Assembly: GCF_963676685.1 (NCBI RefSeq)
Contig: NC_092356.1
Coordinates: 41,813,601 to 41,877,600 of the forward strand
From: Mytilus edulis
Taxonomy: Eukaryota; Mollusca; Bivalvia; Mytilida; Mytilidae
Reading direction: 5' to 3'
DNA: 64,000 bases
In this document: positions 51,001 to 63,000 of the stretch, piece after piece
Numbering within the stretch: the stretch's first letter is position 1
How the letters are laid out: every line of letters starts with the position of its first letter
The notes under the pieces: model-generated
Databases searched by the model: none
Told to the model about the DNA's origin: nothing
What the model saw: only the letters and a program-made list of their open reading frames with translations
Made by a program: the position numbers and the translations under genes

Positions 51001-54000
51001 TCACATGGATAGGATATACTGTCGTTCTTGGCTGAAACATAAAACATTAGCATTTGAAAATATGCAGTGTTAACATAAAGAAACAAACATCTCCAAGATG
51101 GATGGATATAAGAAAATGAAATTAAAAAGAATCATCTTTTGAAAAAATCTAAAACTTTATCATTTATAGTATTTGTTGTGAAAATGCACTTGACTTTTGC
51201 CAGCGGCTATTCCCATGTGAAAGTTTTGTATCATATTGATTATTTTTTCATGTTCAGATGAGGTTAGAAATAAAAACATAACAATGCTTATCTTTTATTG
51301 ACAGAAAAAGGAATACTTTGAATTCCCCCATTTTTGTTTTACTTAAATATTTTGGTAAACCTACGTTCACATTCTCCTCCATTGCGACATGGTGACTCCA
51401 TCACCGTGAACTGTATGGTGACAAGACGTGACAAGGCACCATTAGTGTCTGAGAAGTAGACTTTAGCCTCATCGTAGCCAGAGAAGGAATAGTTCTGCAC
51501 ATATGCCAACTTCATATGGTTCCATTCATGTTCGTTTATTGGTTTTAACAGGCCTAGATCACATGGGAACACCAAATTATCCTGTAAATTAGAAATGAAC
51601 AATTTTTTATGCATATGTTTTGTACACAGGTTTTTTTTTATTTTTTTGCAGAAATTTATAGATGCCATTATTGAACAATTAACACAAATGGTAGATCAAT
51701 CCTTGCTATTTCAAGTAATGTTGCATTCAAAACCTTAAATGCAAGACTTAATTTAAGTGACACCTATCAAATTACAATTTTCACAATAATATAAATGTCC
51801 CAAACATTTCTCAATTTACAGTATGGGAGACAACTGAAACAAAGGCTAAGTCAATTCATGGTTCTATTTATAGATATTAGAAATTTCCAAGAAAAACTGA
51901 ATTATTTAATATAAATTAATAAACAAGCTTGGTCCAACACTAAAACAGATACAATCAAGAAAGTTTGTAATAGACCCTAAACATCTTCAATGCATTTAAA
52001 CATATGTTTACTAGGGGGGATTCTATAATAAAGTCAAATTGCTGTATGCTAGTAGTAAATTGAAGTTCTCGTCATATATAATTATTTATTTAATCAAAGT
52101 CAAAGCAAACTAGCATTAGAACTTTTTTGTTCTTCATAAAATCATTTTATACAGACAAAAATTTGTTTGTAATGTAAAATTCTAGTGTCTGAGTTTCACA
52201 ATAAATCTTGAAATAAAAACTCTTAAAATGCATAAAGATTTTGAGTTTAGGTTTTTATGAAACCTTAACTGAGAGTAAATTATTAAGAGTTTCAACATTT
52301 GTTTACTCTCTATTGAAATAAACTTACAGTTCTTTGTGTAACATTTGGACATGGATTAGCAATGGTTGGTAAACTGGTTGAATTGTCTGTGATATTCATA
52401 ACTCCACCGACTGGTTCCTGGACATAAAGATTTAGTGTATCCCCTAACTCAATATCATAAGCTCCTAGTAACGCATACCAGGATGGGGACCAGACATGTT
52501 GATTCCATTCATTCTTCTGTTCCAGATAAACCTGTAATTGAGAAATAAGACTTAATCAATACGTTTAAGTGTAACCTACCATATTAGATTCATTACAGGG
52601 TTTGTACTAATGAGAGTACCACAACAGGTGCCACAGGCAGATCAATGTAACGAGTATTCTAAACTTATAATGGTCTATTTAAAGCGTGTAAAAAGAACAT
52701 TTCTGTTTGTTTTTAATTTTTCTTACTTTTTCTGTTGCGTTGTTCAGTTTGCAAACTTTTATAATATTTATCTTTTTTTTCTATATTTGGTAACAATGAC
52801 CATAACTTTTCACCAGTTGACCACAAAACCCATACTTTAAATTCTCATTAGAAGACACAAGGTCAGATCAAAAGATGACTATTCTTAATAACAACTTTTT
52901 TTTGACGGGGAAAATATTAATAATAAAAAAATCAATAAATAATTTGTAGCAATTTTAATGAAACTGGTTCTCAAAGCAAAAGGCATTACAGTTACACTGG
53001 GTTACTGAGAGGAGACAACTTACCAAAACTGGTTCCGTAGGATCTGCTGGTAGTTGAGATTCTCCTAATATAGTCAGGAAGATAGTTGGAGGATCTGCTA
53101 TATCTGTTACATTGACAGTCAGCCATACTGTTACATTATTTGGTGGAATAATATCTGGATCATCTTGTACTTCTTGCAAGATCACTGGGAATGTCTGAAT
53201 ACCCTGACAATTATCACAAGGTGTGAACAGCAGTCTGTAAATAGAAAAACAATTCATTTCTCAAATATTTTTCACAAATGTGTATTGCAGGCTACAGAGA
53301 TAAATAAAATACAAGTATTGATCTAAAAAAATATTTGAAATGGATTTACTTAAAAATATGGTATACCATATAATTTGAAATATTTAAATCTTTTAGATTC
53401 CTAGAACTTCAATTTCAACATTGAGACTAAACAGATGTAGATTAACAAAGTATATGTTAGTATGGGTGTTGCAACTTTTTTTAAGATCTATGTGAAAATC
53501 ATACATTAGTAAAAAGCTAACCAAAGGTAGAATGTTGTATGCTACAATCTTATACTTCCAGTATCATCATTAAATGAACTTACATTCCATCAACAGACAG
53601 GATAGGTGTTCCCATGGTATAATTAGTGTAGTTACCAACTAGATAGAACTCAATCGTATCTCCCTCATCATCTGTCGCTTCCAACTGGTACTGTATTGTA
53701 CCTTAAATATACAAATAACAATAGTTAAAAAAACAAACAATGTTAGTACAAACTAATTATCAAATGCCATTATAATAAAACTTTAAAAAATAAAAAATTT
53801 ACCAAACTGGAATGTCACTAGCATAGAATGGGGCTCCAGGAGCAAACCTCCTTAAAAATTGTCAGCATGTTGCAAGATCACCAATCAAATCCTTATACAT
53901 TGCAGAGGGTGGATAGGACCTTTATCGGGACTCCGGGATCAGGTGTTTAAGCTCGGGATTTCGAGATTGACCCTTTCGGGATCTGGAAATTCTTTGTTTG

Positions 54001-57000
54001 GCTTTCGGAACCTCTGGATTTTGTATTATTAAGCCTGGGATTTCGGGATTTCGTGTTTTTAAGCCCGGGATTTCGGGATCAGGACCCCTCTTATCCCCCC
54101 TCATTGCAGATAGGATTTTACCATGTTGGGGACAAATGGAGTATTTACAGTTCAATTAGAGTATTGCATAATTGTGGTACATTGGTAACTCTCTTATATC
54201 AATCTAATTCAAAACACATTTTTCATTTAAAGCAAGAAAAAATTATTTTATGATTTTTTATTTCTGAAGACATTTTTGTATCCCATGTCTTACCTGCATC
54301 TTCTGACATGTAGATAACATCTGGAACTGTAAGATGGGGTTCTGAATTTGTAATGGCTGCCTTGGCATTAGCCAGAGAGAACATGGTCTCATGTTTAAAA
54401 TATGGATCATTGACTGCACCTTCTGTCAAATCTCTCCAGGTGTTGCATACCTGTAAACATGATAGAAAATACAAAATTAGATCTTTTTTTGAAGTTTAGG
54501 AATAAATCAAAAGAGTAATAAGTTCTAGAAAAATTTCATTAGAGATCAAAATTCAGAAAAGACTCAATCAAATGCACATCTTCATAGGTAAAAAAAAACT
54601 GAGGACTATATGTAGGAATGACAGAAATAAAATGAATAAATACCTTGACAGTGACAGTACCATCATTATTGAAGACTTCAGTATCTGTTTCATTACAGGT
54701 TCTACTAGACTCCTCCCACAATTGTCTCACTGAAAAATATAAATTATTTCTAAAAAAAGGAGGACAAATAAGGCCTTTAAGGCTATCTGGACCTTATAGT
54801 TTTAACTGTTGTTTCTTTAGTTTTATAAATGTACTTTCTTAGGGAAACCTGTTGTACTGTCTAATAATTTTGATATTCCCTTTTTTATTTAATTCATCCT
54901 GTAATACTGTTTTACTCAACTTCCTTCTGTATTTCAATTTTTCTTACAAACTAAATCTTTTTATACAATGATGAATGTTAAGGGAATCATAAAGTTATAT
55001 GTGTAATACTTAAGAGAAACACATTTTCATTGATTGCATATTTACATGCCACACCAGCAAAAAAACCAAGGCAAATTATGAGAAACATAATTAATAAGCT
55101 CAACGTACTAAGGTGATCTCATAACGAAATGCCTATACTAATGGTTGACTGATTTTGCTTTCATGCTTAATATCCAGTTGCATTTAGGTTTAGATTTAAA
55201 CGAAAGAATGATGAATTGTATAAAAGAAAAATGAGGCTGTGCAACACAATTAGTTTTAATTTTTACCTGGATTCCAATGTGCCAATATAGTCCTATTGCC
55301 TGAATCATGGGGTCCTGGTCCAGCAACATCACTGAATGTCATTAGAATAGGTCCAGGCATCATAATGTGTCCAACAGACACAAAGGCAAAGGCAAATTCA
55401 CTTCCAAGGAATCTAAAACAGATAATAATCACATAATTAAATGGCAACAAACTTTTCTGTAAAGGATAAAAAAAAAACCTGAGACATTTGTTACTGATAA
55501 TTGTACCATCCCAATATAGTGTTTCAAATCATGTGAAATTTACAATGTATACTAATCTACAAAAGGGCCACACCATATCCATTAAGTGATTGAAATTAGT
55601 CAAAATTTAGACAAAACATTTCTGAAGACTATGAAATAAGAATTTTTTAATATTTTCAACTTCCAACATCATGAAAAACCCATTTGTAACTTTCAGTTTA
55701 ATTATCTTACCTCCCAAGCAGAGTTCTATCCACTAAATCAGTTGTAGTAGATGGATCAACAATATAAGGTACAAAATCTGTTGATGCTGCAGAATCATAG
55801 GTTGCTGTCAACTCAGATGGTGTCAGGATTGTAAATGTTGTACTGTGTCCAGATGTCAAATCTAAAATAAAACAAGAAAGGATATATGTGGTGGTTATCT
55901 AAAGAAAACTATATACTGTCTGGGCCAGCTGAAGCACTCCTACAGATGTGTGATTCTACCCATGTGTTGAAGATCCATTGGTGGCTTTCGGCTGTTTTCT
56001 GCTCTTTGGTCAGGTTGTTGTCTCTTTGAGACATTCCCCATTTCCATTCTCCATTTTTTTATAACAAGCAAAACATTCAGACATGTACATTTCTGTATGC
56101 TTGATTGATTGTTTGTGTTGAAAGCCTCTTTTAGAAGTCTGGTTGAGGGGAGTATTTGATCATGTTGGTCCTTAGCTATTTTGAATTCACATCTTCGATT
56201 GAGCTCAATAATTGTATTTAAACAAAATATTTAAGAGTGCCAAAACTTTTTTTTTTTCAGTCATCCTAGTGGATTGACTTTTAATACTTGCTATGCATAT
56301 TAAAGGTTGCTTTATTGTTACATCAAATATTTGTTGCATCATTTTTTATCTTGCTAATACTTACTGCTTGGAGTAACAATGACTAAATCATCTCCAACAG
56401 CTCTCTTCTTCCTTCTACCAGACCCTGGGGTGACTGAGATTGTAATGGCCAATCCATTTAGGGATGTTTCTAGATCAGTATTGGCATTGGTTATTATGAC
56501 ACTACCCATGGTCTTGTTAACACATCTCATGGCTGCATTACATAACCTCATCATCATAAACACAGTACGTCCTGGCTCCATGTTGAATACGTTATTGGCA
56601 CTAGACAGACGGTCTGCTTCAGACAAACTTGTATTTTGCACAGGGTTTAATTCAGATAATCTTCTTATGTTTACACCATTGATTCTCACGTATCCATCTT
56701 CAATCATGATAGTGCCAGAAACATTGTATCCTACCCAAGTACATGGGAAAATATCATCTTTTTCTTCATCTGTTCCGCAGCACAAATCTGAAAAATGTTG
56801 TGAATCATGTAATATTCAACTCCAGTCAGAGATGACCATATTTATAATAAAAAAAGTTAAGGAAGTTGATTTCTTAGAATTTTTTTATTCTTACACTATA
56901 AGTTTTTTTCAATTATCAATTCAAACTAAATAATTTTCCAAAATGAACCTAAAATAGTTCATAGGTCATAAATGAAAATATTTTTGGTAAAAAAAAAGAA

Positions 57001-60000
57001 AGAAAAAAATATCTTGGTCACAAGCATAAAATTAAGGGTTTGAATGCATCAAGACACCAATCTACCATACAAATTGATTGGTACACAAGGTAGTTTTTGT
57101 TATATAAGTGATATAGCTACAATTATCAATACAAGACTTCTCACTATAATTCAATTTTATAGGCAGCAGACCATATCATTTTTTTTTCTAAAAGTTCACA
57201 TATGCTCAAAATCTAAATTAAATCATGTAAAAAACACATTATAATCCAACTGTGAGGGGCAAAAGCAGACTTTTTTTTTTAACATAAAAAAAGGTGATGT
57301 GCCCAAAAAAAATTCCTGATGGAGCTAAAAAAAACAAATTCACTGACAGAACAGCATGAAGACTTAATGATGCTTGTATCAAAACCCAAGTAAAGACTGG
57401 GAAATATCAGGTTAAATAATCTCTTGAATGTACATACCATATCTATTGACTGCCTCGTCATGACTAAGACTAAATGTAACTCCTAGCTTGGTTGGATCAG
57501 TACTCTGCATTGAATCTATTGGAGTGACATCAGCTGATAGCTGGGTAGCACCAGGTATAGTAGTATTAACATCATCTATAGGATCCTCCAGAAGTACAAT
57601 AACACCTGGCAGGTAAATCAAACAGATTTAATATTCATACTTTCAAGTACAATTTTTTTTTAACTATATTTTTGCATTTAAACATGGTTTGCTTTTCTAA
57701 ATTCACATTGTCCACTTTTTTTTATCAACATTTTGTCATCTTAAATCTTTTTCCATAAAATTGTCATTTGTTTATTATATATTTAATCAAATCTTCTTCT
57801 ACCATTACTTCCTTAGCTGTTACGATTTCATCTAGAATTGTGACTTGTATTCATAAATAGGTATTGTCCTAAAACCTAATATTTAATGAAAATAAGAAAC
57901 AAGCTTGTTTGGCAAAATGAATTGAAATGCCAGAGTTCATTAGATGTTATATACCTTTAGTATCATTGTATCTCACAACATGTCCAGCCCCATTCTCACA
58001 GATCAGGGATACAAAGTATGAAGTATTGTGTTGCAAGATGCCTTCAAATGTCATGTTAATAGCAGTTTGATTGGTTTCTACAGACTCAAACTCCTGTAGC
58101 TCTTGTCCACCAACTGTTGTTCCTATGGCCCACAAATTTTCCTTTAAATAAAGAAAACAAAATATAGAAGAGATATAGAATATTTACTACTTTCATAACT
58201 TTGGTTAAAAAAACCAATTGTAAGCATAACAACATTAAATGAATGGACACTGTTTGTCAGTAATTTGCCTGCACAACTGCCATACATTCCCAAATCCATA
58301 ACCAATTTTTCCTTTGAAAATCCAGTTAAACTGATTAGTTTTGTTAAGAATAGACTATTTAAAATATTATCCTTTCAGTAAATTCAGTACTTTTAAGGGC
58401 CATGCAGTCAATTAAGTAATGTTCAGTGTTTTATGTCATTGACAAAATATTGTTTTGTAACCAAATGTAGGTTCAAATGAATTCAAGTGCACCTTTTCCA
58501 TTAAAATATGCTTCACATAATGGTTGGGAAATTAATCAATATTTTCAATCAAATTAAGTGCACCTTTTGCGTTAATATAAAAATCAAGCACACCTTCTTT
58601 ATAGCAGGCATTGGTAAGATATTTTGTACTAACCACAATGTCACTCTCTTCATCATAACATCTCCAGAATGCCTTTATAGTGCTGTTGGACCCCTGATAT
58701 CTGACAGGAGTGAATTCCCCTTGATCTACATCAATATAAATATCACCGCCCATCACTTCAGGATCAAATATTGGTGGTGTATCGTCAATGTAAAATCCAT
58801 CTGAAGACACAACAGTGGTAACACCTGAACCAAGCACAGCTTTCACTGAAAAAAAAGTACATTCAAGTTCAAATTTTTTTTCTTATTCAAATAAAAGGTT
58901 TTTTAATCCTATAAATGGATTACAGGTTTCATTTTTTCGGAAACTACAACACCTTTTTTTTTTAATCACAAAGATGTGCACTTCAAGAAGGATTATTATA
59001 TACCGTAATAGAAATCAATGAACAATATAAGTATACATACTGATTTGATCACTGATCTACACATTATAAGATGAATTTTCAAGAAACCCGATAAAAAATG
59101 CATAATGCTTCTCATATAAAAATTTAAATAACTTCTTGATCCTAAAACCATTTAATATCTCTTCAAGCAAACTGTCATCATCTGTGCTAGTGCACATGTT
59201 TTAAACTGTGAGATATTCCTTTACTGGCATAAGTTTCTGTTTATAAAAGGAGTATGGTATTATTTATGCACAGTGAATAAAAGAAGACAATATCAAAGAA
59301 ATCATATGCATGGACTGAGAGAGGTTTTTACCTGTGAAATAATAATCTATTGTTTTAGTCTCGTTGTCCTCCATTCTTGTAGCTGGTAGAGTAAAGTTGT
59401 CAAGCATAAACTGGTATAATACATGTTCCTCAGCATCACATGTTGAATTGCAATTGTACCTTGAACATGAGTTATAGCATGGGAGACATGGAGATATCAT
59501 CTCTTTATAAGGAACAACTTCTGTGCCTAATATCGTAGTTCCGATACCAATTTCGTACTTGATTATTGGGTTTGTTCCTCCACGGAATGGAGCACCATAT
59601 CTGCAATGTGCACCTGGCTCAGGGGGTAAAACAACACTTCGGAAGAATGCTTTGGTAGAGTAAGGGTTAAAAGTGTCTACGACTGGCGGTAAATAATTAT
59701 TTTTAGGGAAAACATGGAAGATTAGGTCTGTGTCTGTACTCAGATCACGTATTCCACATACTTTACTCCACAATACACCATCCACATACAAATAGAAACA
59801 CAATGATGGCTGAAAAATGAAAAGGAATCAATTAAAATCCTAGAAAACGTATTAAAGCCAATAATGATTAGAAAAAGGTCATGCATTTAATGTCGTAGAA
59901 TATACATTATACACATTAAAATTATTGAGAACAAGTTGCTTATATTAAAAGATTATGCAAAAAAATGTTTAAAATAGTTGATCTCGATTTCAAATACTTT

Positions 60001-63000
60001 TTCTGCATAAAATACTGTAAATAAATTTCGCAGATTCTTTTTATTTTACTCTCACATACATAAAATGTCATTTGTCTCCTTTCCTCAATTTTCATCCATT
60101 AACTTTAAATACATAACATTCAAACTCCCTCCATTCAATAATTTCATAAAAAGCATAACATGTACCAATATTCCTGTCATACACAATAAGAACAATCTAA
60201 GAAACAAAATACAAAATATCTGCTATATTTCCTGTATTTCTTTACAAACTTACATTCACAGCTTCGTCAGATTCAAACCCAACAGCAATCCTGTAAGTAT
60301 GGAAATCAGCTGAGGGGTCAAAAGTTAGGACATCTTCTACCACTTGTGGGGGTAATGTATCATTGAAGATTCTACACCATGTTACAACATGTGGATCATC
60401 ACCTATAAAAAACAGAATGAAGTTATTATGTTAATTTCTTTTTTCAAAAATCATTAATGATATGGCACATTAAAAAAAAAATAATAAAGCAGTCTGTTTG
60501 AAGGTTGAAATAGATGCATATTTGGACATAATAAACTGGTAAAATATGTATGTATAAAAAAATTTCAAATAAAACTACAGGTTAAGACTATCAAAATAAT
60601 ACTAACAAGAATGTGTCCACAGTACACAGATGCCCCATCAGCACTATCATTTTCTATGTTCAGTGGACCGTGAAAATGGGAGAAAATTTCTCATTTGGCA
60701 TTAAAATTAGAAAGATCATATCATAGGGAACATGTGTACTAAGTTTCAAGTTGATTGGACTTCAACTTCACCAAAAACTACCTTGACCAAAAACTTTAAC
60801 TTGAAGCAGGACAGACGGACGAACGGACGAATGCACAGACCAGAAAACATAATGCTCATAAATGGGCATAATAAATGGTGCATAAAAATCCAATTGTATG
60901 ATTAATGTCAAGCAGAAAACAGAATGATCCAACATGGCCATAAGTAAGGCATAAAAGAAGTGTATTTTACCTGCAAATATTTCAATTCCACATGATGCTC
61001 GGGCAGGTTGTGTTGATAAATCTATCGGTGATGTAACAGCTCCACCTCTGGGGTTTTCCACCACTTGGTATGGAGAAGATGTGGCGTTACCAACAACAGG
61101 AACAGCTTCAGTTGTTGGTGCAACTATAGTATCATTACCAAACTTTTCCGCTAAATATGCAGTACAATTACAGACAGTGCATGTCTAAAAATGGAGAAAA
61201 ATGTCAAACATTAAATTTGAGTTCTATCAAATGTAAATATGTTTGACTTAGGAAAATTCCTCTAAATAAAAAAGAATTTTTAAAGTAAACTGATCATTTA
61301 CTGTGCCAGAATTATGTCAAACATGCTAATTTTGCTGATGATATTAAGTTTGTTTGAAAAAAATAAAAATGTAATCAAGATAAAATTTCTAAACTTGTGG
61401 TTTTCCAATTATTTCAAGAAAATATTTGTCATTTTGAATCTATGAAGGTCAATTTGTACCTTAAAATATTTCCCATAATGCTGTGCACTTTACATATTTA
61501 AAGGCATTTATACTTACTGCTGGAATAGGATTTTCAAAACAGCAAATACAGGCTGTGGCAGACCAGTCAGCCTCTGGAACATGATCAAATGGCATTATTT
61601 CACCCTCTGGTCCGTCCCATAACATCACAGAGGTTGCAGCAACACCTTCACCACTGGCAGCCTTTATTTCAAACTGTAATATTGAAAATTTAATTGTAAA
61701 CCTTGGTTGGTTTTTTAAATGAAGACATGGAAGCTAAGCTACCTTTATATTATTAAAATAAAAAAATAAAAAAATAACTGAATTTTGATAAAGAGTTTTC
61801 AAGATATACCTGGTGTTAATTTATTAGTTACAATAACAATTTGTTTGATCTCAGTTCTGGGAAAAAATATCAAAAGGGTGAGCTGCGTCTGAAAGAAAGC
61901 GACTTTATGCTAATGAATATCAATACATCTGTTAACCTATTTTGGGTTGAAACAATCGCTACGGAAAGATTATAATCTTTTGAAAACTGAGTTGAAAGAA
62001 CCCTACAAAATTGACCAAAATTCATCTTTTATGTAGCATTTGAATGTTCCCCAACCAATAAAAATCTTACACATGTACTTGCATAAGGTCTATTTATATC
62101 CGACATAGCTCATGGTATTAACAATTCTATTGTCATTCTATACTATACTAAATCTATCCACAAATTAAAAGATTTTTTTGGTTTTGAACTTACCTCCCAT
62201 TCTCCTCCTCTTTCATAGTCAGCTTTTCTAAAGTATCCTCCAGAATACATTATATCCAAATTAGTATCCCTTGCCAACTTGATCCATATTTCATCATCGT
62301 AAATTTCCTTTCCAAGATTTTCTGTACGCATCTTAATAGGCCAGTTCTGTCCTTTAGGATCTCTGAAGCCTATTTGCTGAAGGACATTCCAGTTGGTATC
62401 ATTGACAATGGATACTGGACGTGTTGGACATGCCTGACCAACTGAAGTCGCCATATGCAGAAGAGATCCTGAAATTTATCATTTTATCAAGAAATGAATA
62501 TTCATTATTTAATCAAAAAATGAATTTTCATTATTTTATCAAGAAATGAATATTCATTATTTTATCAAGAAATGAATATTCATTATTTTATCAAGAAATG
62601 AATATGCACTATTTTATCAATACCAACAAAGTGATTTTTTCTTTTATCTTCCAAAATTGATAGATATTTTATTTCTATAGTCAGAAATTGTAATTTGAAT
62701 TTTTGGATTTTAAGGGTGCTAGGTTTTTTAATGATTATGTCTATTCATCAAAGATGTCAACATTTCTTGTAGCACATAAAATATCAGATACAACCACCCA
62801 AGCTGACATTTTGAAGGGGGATCTTTGATGAACCTTTATATTAAGTAACAATGCCTGACATCGAGCAATAACAAATGTATTTTATTATTTTGTATTAACC
62901 AATTTTTTCAGGGGAGAATTGTCTTATGTATACCCTATATTTTCAAACAAATTATTTAAAGCATAAAAAATTTCTTCTTGTGTATTACAAACTAACCTTT

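Noticed and set aside
56379..56933. 184-residue frame (+)
   Set aside because: Antisense shadow of exon 11 of the membrane-protein gene.
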